A stretch of 64,000 nucleotides of DNA from Paludisphaera mucosa (GTDB lineage Bacteria; Planctomycetota; Planctomycetia; Isosphaerales; Isosphaeraceae). Below, in pieces: positions 44,446 to 52,867 of the stretch (positions within the stretch are counted from its first letter, which is position 1; each line of letters opens with the position of its first letter). The DNA is taken from assembly GCF_029589435.1 (NCBI RefSeq), contig NZ_JARRAG010000002.1, forward strand, positions 2,046,001 through 2,110,000, in the 5' to 3' direction. The translations under genes and the position numbers were made by a program. The notes beneath the pieces are model-generated. The model was not told the origin of the DNA and ran no database searches. It saw nothing but the letters and a program-made list of their open reading frames with translations.

Positions 44446-44479
44446 TTACAACGCGCGGCCGGATTGTAGGAATTGCAAT
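44436..44479. promoter_or_regulatory. Pair of AT-rich dyads across a stop codon
   Basis: ATTGTAATTCTTACAA (44436-44451) and TTGTAGGAATTGCAAT (44464-44479) are inverted copies of each other (14 of 16 matches; both differences would be G-U pairs in plus-strand RNA). The first copy is itself a dyad, TTGTAA-N3-TTACAA. The stop codon of the HEAT-repeat gene lies inside it. It may be a terminator-like hairpin or a double operator for a dimeric repressor; there is no T-run. Confidence 0.4.
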
Positions 44480-45447
44480 CCGCTTTCGGCGCGCGTCCGC
44501 ACGGCCGCCGAGCCCGTGCGGGCGAGGGCTTCGATCTCGGGCCGAAGCTGGCGCATCGCGTCGTTCGGCTTCGAGGCGGCGAGGGCTTCCAGCGCCTGGA
44601 GCTGGATCGTCTCGACGAGGTCCGGAGACTCGTCGTCGGGACGACTGGCGGCGGCCGCCCCGAGCATCTCGCGCAGGATCGCCAGGGCCGACGCGTCGCC
44701 GCGGCGGGTGAGTGCGATCGCGGCGTTGTAGCGGACGAACCGATCGTCGTCGGATCGGAGCCGGCCCCGGAGCGAGCCGGTCGCGGCCTCTCCGCCGCAG
44801 AAGCCGAGCGCGAAGACGGCGAGGCGCCGGAGTTCCGGCGAGTCGGCGGCGTTCGCGGCGTCGCCGAGCGCGACGATCACCCGTGGGTCGTCGAGACCGC
44901 CCTCCAGCCGCGCGCCCTGCCGGGCGAGGCTCGCCGCCGCCGCGAGGCGGATCGACGAGTCGAATCGGCCGTCGAGCGCCCGGGCGAGCATCGCGAGCGG
45001 GTCCGGGGTTCGACCGTCGGCGAGCCGCGCGTCGAGCGTGCGGAACGTCCCGATCGCCAGCGCGAGGTACTGGGCGAGCCGGGGATCGGCCGCGCGATCC
45101 AGCTCGACGCCGAGCATGTCAGTCAGCTCGCCGAGGATCCGGGGGTCGGTCGCCGTCTTCGGGTCGCCCTGGAGCAGATTCGCCAGCTCGAACGCCGACC
45201 GCCAGCTCCCCGTCCCCGAGCGGATCTCTCGCACGTATTGCAGGGCGTCGCCCCGGCCGCCGGCCAGCACGCCGAACAGGAGCCAGACCGCGACGACGGC
45301 CGCCACGACCAGCGCCGGGATCACGAACAAACGGAGGACGAACCCCGCCGAGGGCATTTCCACATCCGGCAGGTCGGCCGGATCGCCGGGCTCTTCGCTG
45401 CGAGGGGTGCGGAAATCGAGGTCGCCGGGGGCGTTCGGGGAGGGCAT
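44446..45447 (-). CDS. HEAT-repeat membrane protein
   Basis: A 333-residue protein with an acidic cytoplasmic lead (about 1-35), one membrane segment (VLRLFVIPALVVAAVVAVWLLF, roughly 38-59) and an alpha-helical domain with HEAT-like repeats: SSIRLAAAASLARQGARL, SPELRRLAVFALGFCGGEAATGSL and DRFVRYNAAIALTRRGDASAL. HEAT repeats bind partners rather than catalyse. I chose the ATG at 45447 because the first 88 codons of the longer frame look like shadow sequence. Its stop codon lies within the paired AT-rich dyads. Function unknown. Confidence 0.75.
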   Translation of the reverse strand: MPSPNAPGDLDFRTPRSEEPGDPADLPDVEMPSAGFVLRLFVIPALVVAAVVAVWLLFGVLAGGRGDALQYVREIRSGTGSWRSAFELANLLQGDPKTATDPRILGELTDMLGVELDRAADPRLAQYLALAIGTFRTLDARLADGRTPDPLAMLARALDGRFDSSIRLAAAASLARQGARLEGGLDDPRVIVALGDAANAADSPELRRLAVFALGFCGGEAATGSLRGRLRSDDDRFVRYNAAIALTRRGDASALAILREMLGAAAASRPDDESPDLVETIQLQALEALAASKPNDAMRQLRPEIEALARTGSAAVRTRAESGLQFLQSGRAL

Positions 45448-45875
45448 GCTGTTCGTCGCCGCGGGATCGTCCGGGACGTCGCCTCGTTGGGCTTGGCGTA
45501 AGGGGGCGATGTCGCTGGACGGCTTCGCGACGTTCGTCCCCGAGTCTAGGCCCCCGGCGCAAGCTCGGGCAAGGGGACGCCGGGCCTTTCGCCGGAATAC
45601 CGGGGTTGACAGGTTCGCCGGTCCTCGTTTTAATCCCGAACGTCGAGGACCGTCGGGACCCCTTCCGAGGTGTCGCGCCGAGATCCTCGATCGGCGACAG
45701 CCCAGGCCCACACCTTCGACCTGACACCATCGCTTGCGATTCGGGCTGCCGTCGTCGCTCTCCGGAACTCCTTCCGCGGCCTTCGCGGCGGGAAGTCCGC
45801 AGGGATCAGCATGATGCCGATCACCAGGAGGTCAGGTCGCGCTCGCGGGACGCGAGCGTACGAAGGAACGACGCC
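45448..45875. other. Divergent intergenic region
   Basis: A 428-bp gap between the starts of the HEAT-repeat gene (minus) and the PEP-CTERM gene (plus). AAGGA precedes the latter's ATG. I cannot pick a promoter reliably and see no gene. Confidence 0.35.
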
Positions 45876-46733
45876 ATGCACCGGATGCGATACGACATCA
45901 GACGATTGGTCTTACCCGCCTTCTTCATGACCCTGGGCGCCCTGGGCTCCCCGCTCCGGGCCGACCTGATCCGCCCGCACGGATTCCGGGCCTACCCGAA
46001 CATCGCCGGCGACATGGTCGGCGAACAGACTTATGAGTTCGACCGGACCCGGCAACTGGGCGTGTTCCGGGTCACGAACGCGCCCCACGTCATCACGCTC
46101 GGGCCGACCCGTCGCCACATGATCGACGTGATGCCCGACGTCGAGGGGACCCTCAACGAGACCCTGCAGCTCACGCTGGATCGCCAGGGCAAGCTCGTGG
46201 AGCAGCCCGACAACGGATTCGAGCTTCGCGGCTCGGTGACCATCGCCGGCAAGGTCTACGAGGGCCTGCTGCTCAAGGGGCGGCCGACCGCCTTCGGGGC
46301 GCAGGGCCTCGGCCAGGACGCCAAGGGGATCTCAGGCGTCTTCGACCTGAGCCTGAAGGTGACGGGGGGCAAGCTGGCGAGGGCGTTCGGCCCCGAGGCG
46401 TACTTCCGCATCACGCCGCAGGGCGGCAGCACGTTCCAGGGCGATTTCACCGCCGATTTCACGGGCGGACGGCCCCTGACCAGCCTGCGGGCGACCCGCG
46501 GCGAGTCGGCCCCGATCCCGGTCCCCGAGCCGACCCTCGTCCTCTTCCTCGCGACCTGCGGCGGCGGCTACGTCGCCACCCGCCTCCTGCGCCGACGGAA
46601 GGCCCGGCGGCGTCAGGCTTTCGCGACGTCGGTCAGTCGGCGTGGAGCGACGCCGACAACTTACCTAATGCCTCGTTCTCGATCTGTCGGACCCGCTCCC
46701 TCGTCAGCCCGAGGGATTCGCCGATCTCCTTGA
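45876..46733 (+). CDS. PEP-CTERM protein with an unusual C-terminal extension
   Basis: A 285-residue exported protein: signal peptide (LVLPAFFMTLGALGSPLRADL), a beta-rich body (YEFDRTRQLGVFRVTNAPHVITLG, GSVTIAGKVYEGLLLKG) and a PEP-CTERM tail (PVPEPTLVLFLATCGGGYVATRLLRRRK). The tail normally ends at the basic cluster, but here about 34 more residues follow, and these overlap the 3' end of the sigma-factor gene on the other strand by 101 bp. A lost stop codon is the simplest explanation. AAGGA lies just before the ATG. Confidence 0.8.
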   Translation: MHRMRYDIRRLVLPAFFMTLGALGSPLRADLIRPHGFRAYPNIAGDMVGEQTYEFDRTRQLGVFRVTNAPHVITLGPTRRHMIDVMPDVEGTLNETLQLTLDRQGKLVEQPDNGFELRGSVTIAGKVYEGLLLKGRPTAFGAQGLGQDAKGISGVFDLSLKVTGGKLARAFGPEAYFRITPQGGSTFQGDFTADFTGGRPLTSLRATRGESAPIPVPEPTLVLFLATCGGGYVATRLLRRRKARRRQAFATSVSRRGATPTTYLMPRSRSVGPAPSSARGIRRSP

Positions 46734-47469
46734 GCGTCTTCGGCGGGGCGTCGTTCAGGCCGAACCGCATGCGCAGGACCGTGGCCTCGCGCTTGTCCAT
46801 CTCCTCCAGGCGGTTCATCACCAGCCGGAGGTTGTCGGCCTCGACCATCTCGACGTCCGGGGCGCGGGTGCGCTCGTCCATCAACATCTCGCCCAGGCTC
46901 CAGCCGTTCTCGGGCTGGTCGGTCTGGGGCACGAGGTTGTAGACCTTGATGGCCTTCTTGACGATCGCCAGCTTCTTCTTCGGCAGGTTCAGGATCTTGG
47001 CGATCTCGTCGACGGTGGGGGCCCGGCCCAGGGTCTCCTGCATCTCGGCCGAGGTCCGCCGCCACTTGAAGAGCAGCTCGACCATGTAGGCCGGGATCCG
47101 GATCGGCTTGGCCGTGTTGACGAGGGCCCTCTTGATCGACTGCTTGATCCAGTAGCTGGCATAGGTGCTGAACCGCGTGCCGACGGCGGGGTCGAAGCCC
47201 TCGACCGCCCGCAGCAGGCCCAGGTTCCCCTCTTCGATCAAGTCCTGCAACGCCAGGCCCTTGCCCACGTAGCCGCGGGCGATATTGACGACGAGGCGCA
47301 GGTTCGCCCGAATCATCCGATCCCGCGCCATATCGTCGCCGACGGCGATCTTACGGGCGAGATCCTTCTCTTCGTCCGCGTTCAGCAGGGCCACTTCGTT
47401 GATCTCCCGGAGATAAGTCTCCAGGGGGCTCTGCACCGTATCACGGCGATGTCGTCGAATCCGGGCCAT
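46633..47469 (-). CDS. RpoD/SigA-like sigma-70 factor (group 2 type)
   Basis: A 278-residue sigma-70 family factor. Visible parts are region 1.2 (SPLETYLREINEVALLNADEEKDLARKI), region 2 (RMIRANLRLVVNIARGYVGKGLALQDLIEEGNLGLLRAVEGFDPAVGTRFSTYASYWIKQSIKRALVN), region 3 (WRRTSAEMQETLGRAPTVDEIAKIL) and region 4 (REATVLRMRFGLNDAPPKTLKEIGESLGLTRERVRQIENEALGKL). It lacks region 1.1 and the long spacer of the housekeeping RpoD, so it is a group 2 factor. Region 2.4 (STYASYWIKQSIKRA) matches -10 recognition of the TATAAT type. GAGG precedes the ATG. Its 3' end overlaps the PEP-CTERM gene. Confidence 0.92.
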   Translation of the reverse strand: MARIRRHRRDTVQSPLETYLREINEVALLNADEEKDLARKIAVGDDMARDRMIRANLRLVVNIARGYVGKGLALQDLIEEGNLGLLRAVEGFDPAVGTRFSTYASYWIKQSIKRALVNTAKPIRIPAYMVELLFKWRRTSAEMQETLGRAPTVDEIAKILNLPKKKLAIVKKAIKVYNLVPQTDQPENGWSLGEMLMDERTRAPDVEMVEADNLRLVMNRLEEMDKREATVLRMRFGLNDAPPKTLKEIGESLGLTRERVRQIENEALGKLSASLHAD

Positions 47470-48003
47470 GAAGATCCTCGTTGTGTCGGTCGTAACAAGG
47501 TCCGCTCACGTCCCCGAATCGGTAGACGAGAACCGAAACCGCGGCGTCGGACGCGTCCCGATTCGGGAGCCTTCCGATCCACCTCGGCGATGCGACGAAT
47601 CCCGGGCGGAGGCGCCGGCCCCCGCTCGTCCCTTCGCGGCGCAGGGGCGTTTGAAGCGTCGACGCGCCGGACTTCGGCCCGCCGCGCCCGCTGGTCTCGC
47701 GTCGTCTTGCAAGATCCGCCCGGACCGGCCTTCAGCCCGGCCCGAAACCCTCGCGCCTCGACCCAAACCCCTGTTCGCCCCCGCCGTCCCGCCGCCGCTT
47801 GACAAACGAAATATCGGACGGCCCCCTGCTGCGTGATAAGCTGAGAAGGAACCGGAAAACTAGGATATCCTGTGAATACATGGAACGTGGGGGTTTGAGG
47901 TAGTTTTCCGGTTGCCGAATTTGACGCGGACGGCCGCATTGCAGCGGTCGTGCGGGTCGCACCGGCGACAGGGCGAGGCCTCGCGTTCGAGCGGAGGGAT
48001 TTC
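47470..48003. other. Divergent region between the sigma factor and the methyltransferase
   Basis: A 534-bp gap. 47470-47790 is ordinary GC-rich sequence without a gene. 47799-47940 is AT-richer, starts with a perfect TTGACA (47799-47804, no matching -10 at 16-19 bp) and contains the inverted repeat at 47850-47913. GGAGGGAT at 47993-48000 is the ribosome binding site that sets the methyltransferase start. Confidence 0.5.
47850..47913. repeat. Perfect 13-bp inverted repeat before the methyltransferase
   Basis: AACCGGAAAACTA (47850-47862) and TAGTTTTCCGGTT (47901-47913) are exact inverted copies separated by 38 bp. The spacer begins with the palindrome AGGATATCCT (47862-47871). It ends about 90 bp before the methyltransferase GTG. 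It may be an operator or a long-stem leader hairpin. Confidence 0.65.
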
Positions 48004-49215
48004 GTGGCAGCCGTGACGACTGGCGAGCCCGGAGAGGCGTCGGGCTGCTCGGTCCATCGCGACGACTGCCTGTCGCACCTGAAGACGATGACGTCGGGGG
48101 TCGTCGACCTGGCGTACCTCGACCCGCCCTTCGCCACGGGCCGGACGCACCGCCTGCACACGCGGGATCGCACCACGGCCTACGAGTTCGAGGACGTCTG
48201 GGAGACGCCCGAGGCCTACGCCTCATTCCTGAGGGAAAGGCTGGTGGAAATCCGACGCGTGCTGGCCGACTCCGGCTGCGTCTTCTTCCATTGCGGGCGC
48301 GGGTCGGGCCACGTCGCCCGCTGCTTGCTGGACGAGGTCTTCGGCCCGGGGCGATTCCGGTCGGAGATCATCTGGCATTACCGGCGATGGTCGAGCGGAT
48401 CGTCGGGCCTTCTCCCCGCCCACCAGACGATCCACTACTACACGAAGACCGATTCTTACGTGTTCAACCCCATCTGGGACGCGTACTCGCCCGCGACGAA
48501 CGTCGACCAGCTCCTCCAGCGGCGTCGCCGCGACGCCTTCGACAAGTCGGTCTACGAGCGCGACGAACAGGGCCGCCCGGTGCCGGGCGGCGCCAAGCGC
48601 GGGGTCCCCATGAGCGACGTGTGGGACCTCCCCCACCTGAACCCCAAGGCCCGCGAGCGGACGGGCTATCCGACCCAGAAGCCGCTGGTCCTCCTCGAAC
48701 GGATCATCGCGCTGGCGAGCCGCCCGGGGGACCTGGTCCTCGACCCGTTCTGCGGCAGCGGCACGACGCTGATCGCCGCCGCCGCGCTGGGACGTCGGGC
48801 GATCGGCGTCGACGTCTCCGAGCAGGCGGTCGCACTGACGCGAAAGCGGCTGGAGAACCCGGTGCGGAGTCGATCGCGGTTGCTGGAGCGGGGCCGCGAG
48901 GCCTACCGGAAGGCCGACCCGGCGAGCCTGGCCCTGCTCGCCGGCCTGGACTGCGTCCCGGTCCAGCGCAACGCGGGCATCGACGCGATCCTCGAGGAGT
49001 CCCACGACGGACGTCCCGTCGTGGTGCGGGTCCAGCGCCCGGGCGAGCCCCTGGCCGAGGCCGCCGCGAAGCTCCGACGCGCGGGGGCGGCGCATCAGGC
49101 CTCGCGGCTCTTCCTGGTCGTCCGCGAGCCGGCCGAAGGGCCCGCTCCCGAAGGGGTCGAGTTGATCGAGTCCCCGGCCGTCGCGATCGCCCGCAGGATC
49201 AAGGCCGACTCCTGA
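48004..49215 (+). CDS. Orphan beta-class DNA methyltransferase with C-terminal nuclease-like domain
   Basis: A 403-residue DNA N4-cytosine or N6-adenine methyltransferase. The catalytic motif IV DPPF (40-43) precedes the AdoMet motif I DPFCGSGTT (247-255), the order of the beta class. GYPTQKPLVLLERII is the typical motif X region before motif I. After about residue 310 comes a second domain: CVPVQRNAGIDAILEESHDGRPVVVRVQ, in the pattern of PD-(D/E)xK (Mrr-like) nucleases, but the expected ExK reads RVQ, so it is probably inactive. The GTG at 48004 is chosen because GGAGGG sits five bases before it. No restriction gene is adjacent; it is convergent with rpsA. Confidence 0.85.
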   Translation: MAAVTTGEPGEASGCSVHRDDCLSHLKTMTSGVVDLAYLDPPFATGRTHRLHTRDRTTAYEFEDVWETPEAYASFLRERLVEIRRVLADSGCVFFHCGRGSGHVARCLLDEVFGPGRFRSEIIWHYRRWSSGSSGLLPAHQTIHYYTKTDSYVFNPIWDAYSPATNVDQLLQRRRRDAFDKSVYERDEQGRPVPGGAKRGVPMSDVWDLPHLNPKARERTGYPTQKPLVLLERIIALASRPGDLVLDPFCGSGTTLIAAAALGRRAIGVDVSEQAVALTRKRLENPVRSRSRLLERGREAYRKADPASLALLAGLDCVPVQRNAGIDAILEESHDGRPVVVRVQRPGEPLAEAAAKLRRAGAAHQASRLFLVVREPAEGPAPEGVELIESPAVAIARRIKADS

Positions 49216-49237
49216 GCCCGTCGCGTCGGCCGCGCGC

Positions 49238-49277
49238 AAAAAGCAACGCCGCCCCGGGACGAGCCCGGGGCGGCGTT
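49238..49277 (-). terminator. Strong terminator of rpsA, convergent with the methyltransferase
   Basis: AACGCCGCCCCGGG (49245-49258) and CCCGGGGCGGCGTT (49264-49277) form a perfect 14-bp stem. On the minus strand the stem is followed by GCTTTTTGC, a T-run, so it terminates rpsA. It may also serve the plus-strand methyltransferase. Confidence 0.88.
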
Positions 49278-49309
49278 CGATTCCACGTCGAGGCGATTCG
49301 CGGATCAGC

Positions 49310-51097
<1,788 letters not shown>

Positions 51098-51235
51098 GTG
51101 TTCGATTCGTAATGTCTTCCGCCCCGGGCCGGGCCGCGGCCGGGGAGGACTCGCCGCCTCCGGGGGCGCCGCCGCCGCGGCCTCCATGGCCGTTCGACGA
51201 CGCACTGCCGAGGACGAGCGAAAGCCGGAAAAACG

Positions 51236-51268
51236 AAAAAACCACCCCGGCACGCGCGGGATGGGTGG
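51236..51268 (-). terminator. Terminator-like hairpin in the rpsA leader
   Basis: On the minus strand CCACCC (51268-51263) pairs with GGGTGG (51247-51242), with a GC-rich loop, followed directly by TTTTTT (51241-51236) and another T-run after CG. No minus-strand gene lies between it and the divergent lipoprotein, so it does not end a known upstream gene. It may be an attenuator. Confidence 0.5.
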
Positions 51269-51278
51269 ACGTTGATGA

Positions 51279-51308
51279 ATTGTATCCGGGCAGGTGCATT
51301 CTTGACAA
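51279..51308 (-). promoter_or_regulatory. Predicted sigma-70 promoter of rpsA
   Basis: Minus-strand TTGTCA (51308-51303) and TACAAT (51284-51279), each five of six to consensus, with an 18-bp spacer. The predicted start near 51272 gives a leader of about 175 nt. The same place is the 5' side of a divergent gene pair. Confidence 0.55.
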
Positions 51309-51447
51309 CCCGCTCTTGGCCCGCGGCCCGCGGAGGACGGCCTTGACCGGGCTGGTCGGCCGCGATAGCGTGCCCGCGAACGGACGGCGCACGGGTCCGG
51401 CCCTCGCGAATCGCGGGGATGCGGGTCGCGCCCGGGGGATCTCAAGG

Positions 51448-51972
51448 ATGAGACGACGAGCGGCGAGACGGGCCTCCCTGGCGGGCCTCGTGCTGGTTTC
51501 CGCGGGGTGCGCCATCACGACCCCCCACGTCGCCGTGCCGGAGGTGGGCTTCGCCTATTCCGCCGGCCAGGGGTCGCAGACCTTCGCCGCCCCGCCCGGC
51601 GTCGTGGGGCCCGCGGTCGTCGAGTCGCTCGGGGACCTCGGGATGAAGGACGTCCGGCCCCTCCGCGACGGGACCGTCCTCCGCTACGAGGCCGTCACGA
51701 GCGACGACCGCTCGGCCTCGGTCACGATCCGGTCGCGCGGCGGGGCCGCCACGGCGGTCGCGCGGGTGGGTTGGTTCGGCGACGAGCCCCTTTCGCGCGC
51801 GATCCTCCAACGCGTCGCCGTCCGGCTGGGCGAGCGCGCGCCCGAGCCGATCCCGGAAGAGGCCCCCAGCAAGCCCTCGGCCAACCCCTTCTTCTCCCGG
51901 AGCGCGGTGCCCGACTCGGTCATGCTCCGCGACCAGGCCGACGCCGCGTACACCGACCGCGTCGTCCCCTGA
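51448..51972 (+). CDS. Small lipoprotein, DUF3568-like
   Basis: A 174-residue predicted lipoprotein with an Arg-rich start, hydrophobic core and lipobox SAGC (about Cys21). The mature part has two-layer features: QTFAAPPGVVGPAVVESLGDLGMKDVR, then DRSASVTIRSRGGAATAVARVGWFGD and an amphipathic LSRAILQRVAVRLGE helix, as in DUF3568-type proteins. A Pro-rich stretch and a final RSAVPDSVMLRDQADAAY segment follow. The family has no known function. AAGG precedes the ATG. A good terminator follows 50 bp after the stop. Confidence 0.7.
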   Translation: MRRRAARRASLAGLVLVSAGCAITTPHVAVPEVGFAYSAGQGSQTFAAPPGVVGPAVVESLGDLGMKDVRPLRDGTVLRYEAVTSDDRSASVTIRSRGGAATAVARVGWFGDEPLSRAILQRVAVRLGERAPEPIPEEAPSKPSANPFFSRSAVPDSVMLRDQADAAYTDRVVP

Positions 51973-52024
51973 GTCGCCCGGCCTGGCAGGGATGGGGACG
52001 GTTTGAGCCGCCGCCTTCCCAAAA

Positions 52025-52063
52025 ACGAAGACGGCCGCCTCGCGGCGGCGTCTCGCTCGTTTT
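52025..52063 (+). terminator. Terminator after the DUF3568-like gene
   Basis: ACGA plus AGAC and GCCGCC on the left pair with GGCGGC, GTCT and TCGT on the right (loop TCGC), followed by TTTT. It lies about 50 bp after the gene's stop. Confidence 0.7.
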
Positions 52064-52486
52064 CGGAACCGCCAAAGTAGGCGAATCGTTGGCCCACTGC
52101 GGCCCGGACCGATCATCGCATCCATGTGAGATCGGGGGCCGGGCCGTGTGGCCGAACGTGAGCGGACCCCCCCGGCGGGGCCGGCGGAATCCGCTCAGGA
52201 GTAAGGTCGAACTCGACGCGCGCTTCCTTGCCGCCGGGAATCGGACCTTGAACTTCGTTGTGACGACCGCCCCGCCTGGAGTCGGCGGGCGGTGGAACAG
52301 CATGAAGGGATAATATGAAAATCAACTCGCACAACGGCATGACGTTTCGTCGATGATTCTCGTCGTCATGTCGCGAACGAACGTCAAAATACGATCAATC
52401 CGCGTGCGAGTCAACCCACCCTACGATTTTTCTTGCGCCCCGTTTCGCGGGCGCCGGCAGCCTCGGCGGGGCTCCTTCAGCCTCCG

Positions 52487-52510
52487 GCGAGGCCCTCGCG
52501 AGGGCCTCGC
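52487..52510. repeat. Perfect 24-bp palindrome
   Basis: GCGAGGCCCTCG (52487-52498) is followed directly by its exact inverse, with no loop. It sits in the middle of the 895-bp intergenic region and is not near any start codon. Hairpin or recombination-site roles are both open. Confidence 0.5.
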
Positions 52511-52782
52511 GCCGCGACCTCGGGCGAGATCGGGAGGTCCGGAGTCCGCGGTCGGCGGCCGACGTCGCGGCCTGGTCCGGACCCTCGCGGGATTCGCGGC
52601 CGAGGGCCGTCGACCCTCGGCGACGACGCGTCGCGCCTGACAAGGTCGGCTGGCCAAAGTAGACGGCGATGCGCGTTCGGACCCGTTCGTTCGTAAAAAC
52701 TCTCTCATGAGTCGCCTGGGTCGGGGTTCGGGCCTCCCACCGGTCGCAACGGCCGGAACGGGCGAGGATTTCGGTGCCGTCC

Positions 52783-52788
52783 TATAAT
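52783..52788 (+). promoter_or_regulatory. Perfect -10 element upstream of copA
   Basis: TATAAT, rare in this GC-rich region, 85 bp before the copA ATG. The bases 16-19 bp upstream show no -35 match and no CueR-type inverted repeat. Confidence 0.4.
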
Positions 52789-52867
52789 GGGCGTGCGAGG
52801 GTCGAGGACGCCGCGGAGCCATGATCGCCGAGACCCGTGATCGAATTCAGCTATGCGAGAATGAGCC

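Larger units (their letters stand above)
51973..52867. other. Long intergenic region before copA
   Basis: About 895 bp with no convincing gene: its open frames lack domains and run in all directions. It holds the terminator at 52025, a 24-bp palindrome at 52487 and a TATAAT at 52783. Codon patterns and the absence of any signature make it non-coding by my reading. Confidence 0.45.

Noticed and set aside
47799-47827. Promoter of the methyltransferase from a perfect TTGACA
   Set aside because: No -10-like hexamer occurs 16-19 bp downstream.
51973-52867. Small genes in the region before copA
   Set aside because: Several overlapping frames of 70-130 codons exist on both strands, but none has a start context, signal or domain that sets it apart.
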